Shown piece after piece: positions 1 to 8,768 of a DNA stretch of 43,939 nucleotides. How positions within the stretch are numbered: position 1 is the stretch's first letter; each line of letters starts with the position of its first letter. A program made the translations under genes and the position numbers. The stretch comes from Klebsiella pneumoniae. Lineage in GTDB: Bacteria > Myxococcota_A > UBA9042. The notes beneath the pieces are model-generated. The model was not told the origin of the DNA, ran no database searches, and saw nothing but the letters and a program-made list of their open reading frames with translations. The stretch is from the NCBI GenBank assembly GCA_945889325.1, contig CAMDBH010000022.1, positions 1 through 43,939 on the forward strand. Direction: 5' to 3'.

Positions 1-282
1 TCGATATCCAAAAACGCGTAGGCACAGAACCGGCCCCTTGACACGAAAAGCCATTCGGGCACACTAAGGACATAGCAACATTTTGTACTACAAGCCCGTC
101 GTACGTGTCGAATTTTACTCGATTTACTGAAAGGGGTGGTCAACTCAGGTAATCCGCCCTCGCCCGCTTTGCGCCGACTGTCAGAAACCGTTGCCGCGCG
201 AAGCACGGTAACGCAGCGGTTAAGGAGCCGCACGCGGGCACCCCAACTCCATGATTTGAAACAAAAGCGCGCGGGGTGTCGG
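1..282. other. non-coding left edge, nothing recognised
   Basis: No convincing reading frame, RNA gene or mobile element was recognised here. A TTGACA hexamer lies at 39-44, but there is no good -10 box at the right distance. The stretch lies beyond the 3' end of the leftward FG-GAP lipoprotein gene and beyond the mini-hairpin string. Confidence 0.4.
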
Positions 283-527
283 GGTGGCCGCGCTGGGCCA
301 CCCTGACCCGCCGACAGGCGGAAACCTGTCATCGGTAAAAAGTGCCTAATAAACGCGCGCCGTTAGGCGCAAAATGATCCTTTGCAAATGTCAGCCGCAC
401 CGCTAGGCGCAAAAGCCGCCCGCAGGGCAAAAGCTGGCCCGCTTAGGGCAAAACCCGCCGAGACGCCACGCCCTGCCGGAGGCAAAAGCTGAACGCAGTT
501 CAAATGAAAGCCAGCCCTCTTAAGGGC
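283..527. repeat. string of mini-hairpins after the FG-GAP gene
   Basis: At least seven short stem-loops follow one another. Perfect or near-perfect stems are at 282-303 (8 bp), 308-321 (5 bp, loop GACA), 357-370 (5 bp, loop GTTA), 397-410 (loop GCTA, one mismatch), 418-428 (4 bp, loop GCA), 437-449 (4 bp, loop GCTTA), 491-501 (4 bp, loop GCA) and 514-527 (4 bp). The last one contains the stop codon of the leftward gene. On the + strand most are followed by AAA or AAAA. Read on the - strand, the direction of that gene's mRNA, several are followed within 2-3 nt by CTTTT, like a chain of weak intrinsic terminators. The function is unknown. Confidence 0.55.
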
Positions 528-3500
528 ACATCAAATTTTTCAAATAAGTCACCGACTTCTCGGACATGACCACAATATCCTCGCAGCCATCATCGTGCAC
601 TTTGTGCTTGGCCGCCCGCACGGCGCCTTTGGCGACGAGCAGGTTACCCTCATACAAAACATAGCGTTCCTTGCCGGGCGCTGCACCGTTGCCGAGGTAA
701 ATTTGCACAACCGACCGGACGCTGTCGACCAACACCACATCGCTCCAGCCGTCCTTGTTGAAATCGCCGGTATCCAAATAGATGTAGTCGTTGGGTTTTT
801 CCGTTAGCACTTGTTTGGTCTTGAAATTGGCGTTGGTGCCCAATACCGGTGGCCATGCGTCGCCCGTTACCTGCGCAGCCAAAAAGCCGACGTCGGCTTT
901 GCAAGCGGCCAGCACATCGGTCAATCCGTCGCCATTGATGTCGCGCAAACCAAAGGCATTGGCAGCCTGACACAACGTAAATACCCAACTTTGCGGGGTA
1001 AACTTACCTGCGCCCAGCCCCTGCACCACGGTGACGTTGTCGTCGGGTTTGCTCAGCGCGAACACGGAAGGCAATTTCATGGAACCGAACGCCCCCGTCG
1101 CCACGGCCACCGGATCTTGCGCCAATGTCCGATAGGTGACTGCGACCTGCGTTCCCGGTCCGCCACCTTTGACGGTTAGTTGATACTTATCACCCGTTTG
1201 TGGCACTGCGACCAACTTGCCGTTGCCGTCGTTCTGGAACAAGCGCATGCGCGCTGCCAAGCGCGAGCCGGGATCATCCGTACTGCCTTCGGCCTTCATG
1301 ACTGTGACGATGTCGGGCTTTTTGTCGCCGTTGAAGTCGCCAGTCGTCAGGTCGCGCGGGTTGCGGCCACCGGCGATCGCCTGAAAAGGGGCGATTTGCA
1401 CCGGTTGCAAGGGGGTGCCGGCGGCCGTGATGCCAAATGGTTTGGTCGGATCGCCGTTCAGCCAGACATGGACTGACGCTCGGTCCATCGGTGCGCCATT
1501 GCCGTAGCCGTTGAGCGATTTTGATTTGTCCTTGTCGCTTTTGGCAAAATTCTTGCAGCAATTGATCACGGTTCCGTCCTTCGCCGGATAGTCATCACCG
1601 TAATAGTTATCGACTTCATGGGTTTCATCAAAAACACACGCCAAAGTCTTGCAAGATTCCAGCCCCACAGCCTTGGACGCACCCAGAGAATAGGCGGCAC
1701 CATCGCGGGCGCTGACCAGATCGATCAGCTTGTCGTTGTTCAGATCGGCGGCGACGAGCGCGCGGATCGAGCCAAATGGCTTGAGCGAATCGCATTCGCC
1801 CAGCACGCCTGACGCGTTGCTTTGGCTCTTAGAGTACGGCGAAAATTCCGCGCAGCGCGGCGCTGGGTTAAATTTCTTATCTACATTCATGAACATGTGC
1901 CAAGCCCATGCCGGCCGCCCTGTGAACGTGCCCTCAGCTCCAGGGCAGGGCTCGATGGTCGAGTGGCTCAACTCCGCGATCAACAACAGTTCCGGCCGAC
2001 CGTCCTTGGTAAAGTCTTGCAGCGCCATGTTGGCAAGCGGTTGCACGCCAAAACCCGTGTCGGTCACGAACGGCGCGCAAACGTGGTAAGCGTTGGGTGC
2101 GGAAAAATCGCCGAGGCCTAGGCCCAGAGACACGGGTAATCCTGTGGTCTCCAAGTCTAAACTGACAATATCAACATTGCCGGCTGGGTCGTTGTCGATG
2201 TTGGCCAACGCCGTGTGGACCACGTTGCCGCCCATGATCCAAGCGCGAAAGCAATGTGCTTCATGGCTTTTGTCATTCAAGAGCGCCGGAATCGCAGTGA
2301 CTTCACGTCCTTGCCCGGACAGGATCAAATACGGCGTCTTGTCTTTGCCGCCGTTGAACGCCGGACTCTGCGGGCCGATGTAGGCGATGCGCATATCGAC
2401 TGCCGGAAAACCGAACAGGTTGCGGTACGGATTCTTAAGCGGATCGCCCCCAGGATCAAACGCGAAAGTGCCATTTTTCTGGTTCTTGATCCAGCGAATT
2501 TCGCCTTTGGTGGAACTGAAAATCAGATCCGGCGTGCCATCCTGGCTCCAGTCGATGGCGACAATTTTTGCGGCGTCCGGTGCACCGACGACGTAAAACG
2601 AATCCTGTGCCTGTTCCAATATGCCATCGTGGGTCAAGTTGCGGTAACAACTGATGTATGGCCGACTCGGCGTGCCCACACACACGTCGAGCAGCGGCGG
2701 TTGACCCGGCGAATCGGGATAAAAGTTGGCCACTGCAATCGACGAAATGCCGTCCACACCTTTGTGCAGGATGGTTTTTGCTTTGTCTTTAAAGATCTGC
2801 GCCGATTTGACCGATTTGGGATCGGTCTGACCGATGCAAGGTACGGCTATGTTTTTGTCGCTGAGGCACTCGGGATTTGTCTGCAAAAGTAATGTCGTAA
2901 GACCTTTTGAATCCTCTTTGGCACCGGCAATTAGGTCAGGCACACCATCCTGATTCAAATCGCCCATGGCCGCGCTCAACACTTCATCGGGCAGTTCGCG
3001 CTCGTCGACCAATTTCAGGCCGTGCAGCGGAAAATTCCACAGCGCCCATGCCGCTGTTTTTCCATCGGTTTTCTTGCCGATCGCGATGACGACGTCGACT
3101 GGCGCACCGCCTGTGTCCTGCGTTTCCGAACTAAACCGATGTGTGAAGACGAAATTGACCGTTGCCCCCGGAATCAATAAGTATTCCGTAGCTTTGGCGT
3201 CACCGGCCGGATTGGCAAAGCGCAGGGAATGTTTGCGGTGGTCGTCGTCCTCACCAAGTGCAACCGGCGGTTTGGCATTGTCCATTTCAGGCACGCCGTA
3301 ACGCAGCACCACCCCTTTGGGGCCGCCCACAACCGCATCGATCAGGTTGTCGTTGTTAAAGCGACCCAAGGCCATGTCGTTCATCGCTAAAATGCTGTGA
3401 TCATATCGGTTGTCATCGCCCATGAAATGCGGCTGCCGCACAATCGTGGCCGAGATCGTCACTTCACTGCTATTTCCCGCCAGATCCAACGCGTTGAGCG

Positions 3501-4209
3501 TAACCGTTATGGGCCCTGACACATCCTCTTGAAACTTGAATTCGCGCTCAATGTTCACCGTGCCGCCTTTGGGCACAATTTTTTCCTGCGCTTCACCGTT
3601 GATGAGAAGGGTCGCCTCCTTCAATTCCTTTTCAGCAATGGTCGCATGGATGCGCACATGCCCGACGTACAAGCCGTCTTGGGCTGGCGATTCAATCGAA
3701 ATCGCCGGCAGACAGTGATCCATTTCAACGGAAATGCCGGTTGAACTCAGCAGCGCAGGCGATGGCGCGATGGCTACTCCTTTATCATCCAATGGTTGTG
3801 GACCATCTGCCGCAGCCACGATGATCGACGCGGGCGCGTTGCACTTGAACAAGTCTTTTTTCTTGAGGTCGACACCGTCGGTTTCAAATTCAAATGAAAA
3901 ATCGCCACCGGTGATCGGTTGCTGGGCGATGTATTGGCCATTTGCTTGCAGTATCAGATATTTGGCGTTTGCCTTGGGCTGCTTGAATGTGCCGGTGATT
4001 TTGGCCGACTTGGTAAAAAAGGGCCCGTTGCCGTCGACGTCTTTGGTCGGTGAAGTGATTGTGATGACAATGAGATCATTCGGATCTGGCGGGCCACTAC
4101 TTGTGTCGGTTGTCGCTGTGGTCGGTGAACAACCCAAGGCCATCCACGCAAGCGCCAGCAGCGCACAGGTCGGCCACAAGTTTTTGAAATTTTGTAGGAT
4201 ATTCAACAT
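520..4209 (-). CDS. FG-GAP/VCBS-repeat surface lipoprotein
   Basis: This is a 1229-residue predicted lipoprotein. The N-terminus has a charged start, a hydrophobic stretch and a lipobox ending at Cys27 (A-L-G-C). Residues about 50-280 look like two Ig-like beta-sandwich modules. From about 415 to 1160 there are repeated D-x-[ND]-x-D-G-x-x-D calcium-type motifs, for example DLNQDGVPDL, DWSQDGTPDL, DFNGDKKPDI, DINGDGLTDV and DFNKDGWSDV. These are typical of FG-GAP/VCBS beta-propeller repeats. A more upstream ATG at 4236 is possible. I chose 4209 because a plausible promoter at 4243-4270 would start transcription close to 4236, and because this start gives a normal-length signal peptide. The protein probably sits on the cell surface. 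Its ligand and role are unknown. The gene stands alone, divergent from radC. Confidence 0.85.
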   Translation of the reverse strand: MLNILQNFKNLWPTCALLALAWMALGCSPTTATTDTSSGPPDPNDLIVITITSPTKDVDGNGPFFTKSAKITGTFKQPKANAKYLILQANGQYIAQQPITGGDFSFEFETDGVDLKKKDLFKCNAPASIIVAAADGPQPLDDKGVAIAPSPALLSSTGISVEMDHCLPAISIESPAQDGLYVGHVRIHATIAEKELKEATLLINGEAQEKIVPKGGTVNIEREFKFQEDVSGPITVTLNALDLAGNSSEVTISATIVRQPHFMGDDNRYDHSILAMNDMALGRFNNDNLIDAVVGGPKGVVLRYGVPEMDNAKPPVALGEDDDHRKHSLRFANPAGDAKATEYLLIPGATVNFVFTHRFSSETQDTGGAPVDVVIAIGKKTDGKTAAWALWNFPLHGLKLVDERELPDEVLSAAMGDLNQDGVPDLIAGAKEDSKGLTTLLLQTNPECLSDKNIAVPCIGQTDPKSVKSAQIFKDKAKTILHKGVDGISSIAVANFYPDSPGQPPLLDVCVGTPSRPYISCYRNLTHDGILEQAQDSFYVVGAPDAAKIVAIDWSQDGTPDLIFSSTKGEIRWIKNQKNGTFAFDPGGDPLKNPYRNLFGFPAVDMRIAYIGPQSPAFNGGKDKTPYLILSGQGREVTAIPALLNDKSHEAHCFRAWIMGGNVVHTALANIDNDPAGNVDIVSLDLETTGLPVSLGLGLGDFSAPNAYHVCAPFVTDTGFGVQPLANMALQDFTKDGRPELLLIAELSHSTIEPCPGAEGTFTGRPAWAWHMFMNVDKKFNPAPRCAEFSPYSKSQSNASGVLGECDSLKPFGSIRALVAADLNNDKLIDLVSARDGAAYSLGASKAVGLESCKTLACVFDETHEVDNYYGDDYPAKDGTVINCCKNFAKSDKDKSKSLNGYGNGAPMDRASVHVWLNGDPTKPFGITAAGTPLQPVQIAPFQAIAGGRNPRDLTTGDFNGDKKPDIVTVMKAEGSTDDPGSRLAARMRLFQNDGNGKLVAVPQTGDKYQLTVKGGGPGTQVAVTYRTLAQDPVAVATGAFGSMKLPSVFALSKPDDNVTVVQGLGAGKFTPQSWVFTLCQAANAFGLRDINGDGLTDVLAACKADVGFLAAQVTGDAWPPVLGTNANFKTKQVLTEKPNDYIYLDTGDFNKDGWSDVVLVDSVRSVVQIYLGNGAAPGKERYVLYEGNLLVAKGAVRAAKHKVHDDGCEDIVVMSEKSVTYLKNLMCP

Positions 4210-4242
4210 CAATTCTCGGTTGGCGCAAGGGCGCATCGCCCG

Positions 4243-4270
4243 ATTGTCGCTGTGATTGCGCCGCGGTCAA
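4243..4270 (-). promoter_or_regulatory. predicted sigma70-type promoter of the FG-GAP gene
   Basis: On the - strand, TTGACC (4270-4265) and GACAAT (4248-4243) are separated by 16 nt. Transcription would begin about 27 nt upstream of the ATG at 4209. This is a prediction from consensus matching only. Confidence 0.35.
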
Positions 4271-4551
4271 AAATTTTCCATTCGGCGCGCGGCTGCGCTG
4301 CCTACAAGTTGGCAAATTTGGCGTCATAGCGCAACTGGCTCGGCCAAGTCCGCAAGACTTTGCGCCCTCGGTCGGCAGCGTTGCGAAGCTGCGGCATGGT
4401 GAGACTAGTCTCGAGACCGCTCACAGTCTCACGCTGTAGGCCAGCAGCGAAGAAAAAAACGAAATGGTTACGGTGTTGCAGCGGCACTTTGACGTGGCAC
4501 ACCCCTTGCAAATGCCATCGCCGCCGCGCTGCGGTGATGGGGAAGTAGCCG
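4271..4551. other. intergenic region with nested inverted repeats
   Basis: No gene is supported between the divergent FG-GAP and radC genes. The notable element is at 4399-4432: GTGAGACT (4399-4406) pairs with AGTCTCAC (4425-4432), and the 12-bp palindrome GAGACTAGTCTC (4401-4412) is nested in its left arm. It could be an operator or a small structured RNA; neither can be decided from sequence. A good ribosome-binding site for radC, GGGGAAG, lies at 4539-4545. Confidence 0.4.
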
Positions 4552-5223
4552 TTGTCCAAGAATCTGGAAAATTTTCAAAGGCCGCAGCCGCTCACAGACG
4601 CTTCTGACTGGCAGCAAGCCGGCGATGCCCATCTGATCGCGCATTTGCTGGGTGAGGCTTTGCCGCGCCGCGCGCAACTGCTTTTGCACCATGCTGGGTC
4701 GCTGCGGGCTTTGCAACCACAGATCTTGCGCAATGACACAGGGTTAAGTCCAAGGCAGCGCGACGCCCTGCTGGCGGCGTTTGAGCTTGGCCGGCGCGCG
4801 TTGGTGGAGAAATCGCCCGGTGTGGCGTTGGGCGACCCGCAACGCGTGGTGGCGCGCTTCCAAGATCTGGGCTTAATGGAGGTCGAAACGCTGATCGCAC
4901 TGGGGGTCGACGCGCGCAAGCGCGCGGTCGTCGAACACCGCATGATCGGCTCGGTGGACGGCGTAGCGGCCAAGCCGAGGGATTTGTTGCGCCCCGTGCT
5001 TGCCGCGGGCGCAGTTGGTCTGATCGCCGTGCACAACCACCCAAGCGGCGACCCGACGCCTAGCGGGAGCGACATCGCATTTACCCAGCGGTTACAGCAG
5101 GCTGCGAGCCTGTGCGGCGTCACTTTGCTGGATCACATCGTCATCGCGAGCGGCGGTTGGTGCAGCATGCGCGCCAGCGGCTGGGTGACCAGCGCCGACG
5201 CTGCGCGCTGGAAGGATGACTAA
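4552..5223 (+). CDS. radC: RadC-family JAB/MPN-domain protein
   Basis: The 223-residue product has the length and architecture of RadC/YeeS proteins: an N-terminal helix-hairpin-helix-like part and a C-terminal JAB metalloprotease-fold domain with the signature HNHPSGDPTPSGSD (about residues 162-175), which gives the HxH...D zinc ligands. The start is TTG, supported by GGGGAAG six nucleotides upstream. Family members were once linked to DNA repair, but the biochemical role is unsettled and they are often found near mobile or competence genes. The stop codon TAA is immediately followed by the ATG of the HhH protein gene, so the two are very probably co-translated. The family call is sure, the function is not. 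Confidence 0.9.
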   Translation: MSKNLENFQRPQPLTDASDWQQAGDAHLIAHLLGEALPRRAQLLLHHAGSLRALQPQILRNDTGLSPRQRDALLAAFELGRRALVEKSPGVALGDPQRVVARFQDLGLMEVETLIALGVDARKRAVVEHRMIGSVDGVAAKPRDLLRPVLAAGAVGLIAVHNHPSGDPTPSGSDIAFTQRLQQAASLCGVTLLDHIVIASGGWCSMRASGWVTSADAARWKDD

Positions 5224-5664
5224 ATGTTTGTTGATCCAGTGACCTTGCGCCTTATCGCCCTGTCCGTGGTCTGTGGCGTGCCCATTGCGGTTGCCTCGGC
5301 CCATCAGGCCGTGGCCATCGACGCAAAAACCCGCTTGGCTGCGTGGCATTCGGCGCCGGGCCAACAAAAATCGACCGTCGGCTGCATCGACCCCAATACC
5401 GCAAATGCCGTTGATTGGCAGCAAGTTCCCGGTGTGTCGCGCAAAACGGCGCAGGGCATTGCAGACCACTGTCAAACCACCCAGACCTGTGCCCGCGACC
5501 GACCACCTGCGGGCGTGAAGGGCGTTGGACCGGTGGTATCGGCAAAACTCGCTGCTGCCATGTGCGGTTCTGCAGCGGTTGAAGCGTTTATCCCGGTGGC
5601 AACTCCAGCGCGAAAGCGTCATGCAATACTTGCACCGCCTTTGCGGTCAGACTCGCCTCGATGA
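5224..5664 (+). CDS. small ComEA-like helix-hairpin-helix protein
   Basis: This 146-residue protein has a hydrophobic N-terminus (about 7-27) that would act as a signal anchor or signal peptide. After it come two helix-hairpin-helix motifs: the first around [19 protein letters not shown], preceded by the ComEA-like phrase [11 protein letters not shown], and the second around [16 protein letters not shown]. This arrangement suggests a periplasmic DNA-binding protein related to ComEA, which binds incoming DNA during natural transformation. It starts directly after the radC stop codon. Its last 77 bp overlap, tail to tail, the end of lysC on the other strand. The C-terminal 30 residues beyond the second hairpin look unstructured. 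No other competence gene is in view. Confidence 0.7.
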   Translation: MFVDPVTLRLIALSVVCGVPIAVASAHQAVAIDAKTRLAAWHSAPGQQKSTVGCIDPNTANAVDWQQVPGVSRKTAQGIADHCQTTQTCARDRPPAGVKGVGPVVSAKLAAAMCGSAAVEAFIPVATPARKRHAILAPPLRSDSPR

Positions 5665-6835
5665 CGCAACTGATTTTGATCTCACTTGTTGAAATCAGAA
5701 GAATATTGATACCGGCATCGCCCAGTGCGGCAAATGTGCGCAGCGCAACACCGGGCTGCGTGCGCATGCCGGCACCTACCACTGACACTTTCGCCACGTT
5801 CTTATCGATGGTAATATCCTGAAAATACAGGACGTTTTGCAGGCTCTGTGTCAGCGCGAAGGCTTGATCAGCGACGTCGCTCGGCACCGTAAAGCTGACG
5901 TCAGTCAGGCCACCGGTCGGCGGATTCTGAATGATCACGTCGACATTGATCTGGTGCTCAGCCAGAGGCGCAAACAATTTGGCCACCGCGCCCGGCACAT
6001 CGCGGATGCCTTTGACGGTCAGTTTGGCTGTTTTGGCGTCGATCGTCACGCCGGTGACTGCAATCCCTTCCATACTGATCACGGTAACTCCTTGCACTTC
6101 GAGTGGTTCTGGCATGACCCAACTACCTTCGGCGTCGCTAAAGCTCGACCGACAATGCAATGCCACTTTGTGTTTCAACGCGAATTCAACCGAGCGCGTC
6201 TGCAGCACTTTGGCGCCCAAACTGGCCATTTCCAGCATTTCCTCGCAATTGATGCGCGCCAACTTGCGGGCTTTGTGGTAAATATTCGGATCTGTGGTGT
6301 AAATGCCGTCCACGTCTGAATAAATCTCGCAAGCGTCGGCATGTAGAGCGGCCGCCATCGCCACAGCCGACAAATCGCTGCCACCGCGGCCGAGCGTCGT
6401 GATGTTGCCGTGCTCATCAACCCCTTGAAAACCGGCGACAACCACGATTTCACCCATCGCCAGCGCTTCTGTCACCGGTTGGGCTTCAATCGTGCGGATG
6501 CGGGCGCTGCCGTGCACGCTATCTGTGCGAATTTGCACCTGATGACCCAAAAGGCTGCGCGCTTCCACGCCCAGTTCGCGGATCGCCAATGCCAGCAACG
6601 CAATCGAGACTTGCTCACCGGTCGCCAGCAACACATCGATCTCACGGTCAGAAGGCCGCGCGCTGATTTCCTTTGCCAGTTGCAGCAGGCGATCGGTTTC
6701 GCCGGCCATGGCTGAGACCACAACGACCACTTGGTTGCCAGCGCGGTGCGTCGCCACGGCGCGGCGCGCGACGTTCTTGATGCGGTCGGGGCCGCCCATC
6801 GATGTGCCGCCAAATTTCTGCACAATGAGGGCCAT
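5588..6835 (-). CDS. lysC: aspartate kinase (aspartokinase)
   Basis: The 415-residue enzyme phosphorylates L-aspartate with ATP, the first step towards lysine, threonine, methionine and diaminopimelate. The N-terminus carries the diagnostic KFGGTSMG (residues 7-14). The phosphate- and substrate-binding segment [14 protein letters not shown] lies near 170-183. Two C-terminal ACT domains (about 265-335 and 345-410) are the usual site of feedback inhibition by lysine and/or threonine. The length is typical of monofunctional aspartokinases. It is the last gene of the leftward tilS-ftsH-folP-cdaA-cdaR cluster, 23 nt after cdaR, where many bacteria have glmM. The 3' end overlaps the convergent HhH gene. 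Confidence 0.95.
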   Translation of the reverse strand: MALIVQKFGGTSMGGPDRIKNVARRAVATHRAGNQVVVVVSAMAGETDRLLQLAKEISARPSDREIDVLLATGEQVSIALLALAIRELGVEARSLLGHQVQIRTDSVHGSARIRTIEAQPVTEALAMGEIVVVAGFQGVDEHGNITTLGRGGSDLSAVAMAAALHADACEIYSDVDGIYTTDPNIYHKARKLARINCEEMLEMASLGAKVLQTRSVEFALKHKVALHCRSSFSDAEGSWVMPEPLEVQGVTVISMEGIAVTGVTIDAKTAKLTVKGIRDVPGAVAKLFAPLAEHQINVDVIIQNPPTGGLTDVSFTVPSDVADQAFALTQSLQNVLYFQDITIDKNVAKVSVVGAGMRTQPGVALRTFAALGDAGINILLISTSEIKISCVIEASLTAKAVQVLHDAFALELPPG

Positions 6836-6858
6836 GCATTTCCAGTTAAATCAGCCAA

Positions 6859-7848
6859 TTACGGCTTGACATCCGCTGTCGGCCGCGGACTTTGCTCGAT
6901 TGCGCTGACTTTTGCAACCGCAGGCAAAGGCGTCAGGGTCAAATTCGCCAACGTCGGCATCGTCAACCCAACCTGAGTCTCACCGCGCGCAAGTACCGGC
7001 GCCACATCGGCAAAAACAAGATTGTCCGGCGGCTGCGCCAGAAATGCACTGACAAAATGCGCGGGTCCTTCGATGGTGGCGCTGACTTCGCTCGGTTCCA
7101 AAGAACAGCGCAGTTGCTGCGGACATCCGCGCAGCACCACAGCCAGATGCGGCAATGTCTTAGTAAGGCGCTGTTCATCCAGCTTAACCGTTACTTGTAC
7201 CTCGTCAACGGCCAGTTGCAGACGGCGATCAGCGGGCGGCACGAGCTTGAGTGTGGCGTGTAAGTCTTGGTCGCTGTTGCGCAAAGCCAGTGCATCGGTG
7301 CGCACGGATTTCACATTGGCCAAAACGTGGGCAGGTCCGCTGAGTTCGACTTGGGCGGGCTCGATGACAACCCCCTGTGCTTTCAAGTGAAAGCCGGCGG
7401 CCACCTCGCCAGTCAGCGTTGCTTCGACTTGGACCAATTTGCTTGCGCGTTTGTCCAAACGCACATCGAGAGACGCCGGTTCGACCGCCAGCACATCGAC
7501 GCGCAACGGCAACATCTGTTGGCGAATCGCTGCGAGATCAAAGATATAGCGCTCACCATCGCGGTATTGGCCCAAATCGGCGGTAAATGTGGTGGTGTGA
7601 TCGACCAATAGTTCGCGAATCGTGCCCCAACGGGCGCGCACGCGCACTTTGAGCGCCAGCGGCGCAGGGCCCACAAACAACAGACCTTTAGGCAAATTAG
7701 CCAGTTGCAGGCGAATGTCCACTTCACTGTCGCGCACGCTGTCGTGTTGCACGACGATTTGCAGCAGCGCCGCCAAACCCAATGAGATCAGCTTTAATCC
7801 GATGTTATTCAAAAGCGTCAGCTTGAGCCATTGCAAGGCGGCGATCAT
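6859..7848 (-). CDS. cdaR: YbbR-domain regulator of the diadenylate cyclase
   Basis: The 329-residue protein has one N-terminal membrane helix (about 14-34, beginning LLNNIGLKLISLGLAALLQ). A long extracytoplasmic part follows that is built of YbbR-type beta-rich repeats. The alternating hydrophobic pattern and phrases such as LPKGLLFVGPAPLALKVRV fit the family. In Firmicutes, CdaR binds CdaA and tunes c-di-AMP synthesis. The start codon overlaps the end of cdaA by 4 bp, which suggests translational coupling and supports the same partnership here. The sequence is diverged, so the call rests on the membrane topology, repeat character and gene order together. Confidence 0.85.
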   Translation of the reverse strand: MIAALQWLKLTLLNNIGLKLISLGLAALLQIVVQHDSVRDSEVDIRLQLANLPKGLLFVGPAPLALKVRVRARWGTIRELLVDHTTTFTADLGQYRDGERYIFDLAAIRQQMLPLRVDVLAVEPASLDVRLDKRASKLVQVEATLTGEVAAGFHLKAQGVVIEPAQVELSGPAHVLANVKSVRTDALALRNSDQDLHATLKLVPPADRRLQLAVDEVQVTVKLDEQRLTKTLPHLAVVLRGCPQQLRCSLEPSEVSATIEGPAHFVSAFLAQPPDNLVFADVAPVLARGETQVGLTMPTLANLTLTPLPAVAKVSAIEQSPRPTADVKP

Positions 7849-8753
7849 GGCTCCTCCTCGCGAATAGCAGGAAAAGTTCCTGATTCAGAAGGTTTTCTTC
7901 GTTCACGCCCCGCTGCCGCCGGGTGGGTGTTGATGCGCCTGCGCCACGAGCGCCGCCACTGGGCATTTGCATCGTTTTGGGTGCCAAACATCAGGCGAAA
8001 ACGTTCACGCAGCTCAGCCGGTTCTAAATTGACGTCCAGTTGCCCCATGTAAGCGATGGAACACGTTCCGCTTTCTTCGGACACGACGACGACGACAGCA
8101 TCGGTTTCATCGGCCAACCCCAGCGCGGCACGGTGACGAGAACCGAGCGTGCCAGGAATACCGGCACCGCCAGCGAGCGGCAAGAAACACGCCGCGGCGG
8201 CAATGCGGCCTTTTTGGATGATGACCGCGCCGTCGTGGGTTGGATTTTGGTGATCGGGGATGAACATGGAAAAAAGCAATTGCCACGAGACTTCGGCGCC
8301 GATCTGAACGCCATCTTGCACAAAGCGATCCAGCGAGGCTTCCTGCTCCATCACGATTAAACCGCCGAGTTGCCGCTGACTTAGCACGCTGCAGGCCCGC
8401 GTAATCTCATCGAGCACGGCGTTGGACGCTGGATCTTTGGGCGAAAACATCAGCGGTGAGCGCGCAACCGAAGTCAGCGCTCGCTTGATATCTTCTTGAA
8501 ATAACACAACAAAAAGGACGACGATCGACGAGACAAAGCGATCGAGCAGCCAGTTGATGGTCGGCAGATCCAGCACGTGATCTTGGCTGACGTAGTACAA
8601 GCCAAACAGCAGCGCGACGGCCGACAGCATGGCACCAGAGCGCGAACCGCGCAAAATCACAAGGACATTATAGATCAGCAACGCGACTAGGGCGAAATCG
8701 ACCAGCCAGCGCCAATTGAACAAGTTGCCGATCGAGAGAATGCCGTCGAGCAC
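7845..8753 (-). CDS. cdaA: diadenylate cyclase, c-di-AMP synthase (CdaA/DacA type)
   Basis: This 302-residue membrane enzyme joins two ATP molecules into cyclic di-AMP. Three N-terminal membrane segments occupy about residues 15-100. The DAC (DisA_N) catalytic domain follows, with the DGA motif (in THDGAVIIQKGRIAAA, about 172-187) and the GSRHRAALG motif (about 207-215). The C-terminal tail of about 40 residues is basic and low-complexity. It lies 15 nt after folP and overlaps cdaR by 4 bp, so it is part of the tilS-ftsH-folP-cdaA-cdaR-lysC operon. The predicted hydrolase PgpH is encoded at 20343-23108. Confidence 0.95.
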   Translation of the reverse strand: MLDGILSIGNLFNWRWLVDFALVALLIYNVLVILRGSRSGAMLSAVALLFGLYYVSQDHVLDLPTINWLLDRFVSSIVVLFVVLFQEDIKRALTSVARSPLMFSPKDPASNAVLDEITRACSVLSQRQLGGLIVMEQEASLDRFVQDGVQIGAEVSWQLLFSMFIPDHQNPTHDGAVIIQKGRIAAAACFLPLAGGAGIPGTLGSRHRAALGLADETDAVVVVVSEESGTCSIAYMGQLDVNLEPAELRERFRLMFGTQNDANAQWRRSWRRRINTHPAAAGRERRKPSESGTFPAIREEEP

Positions 8754-8768
8754 AAGTCTCCGTTAAGA

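Noticed and set aside
4302..4559. 85-codon frame on the - strand between the FG-GAP gene and radC
   Set aside because: No ribosome site or family resemblance, and its start lies over the radC start region.
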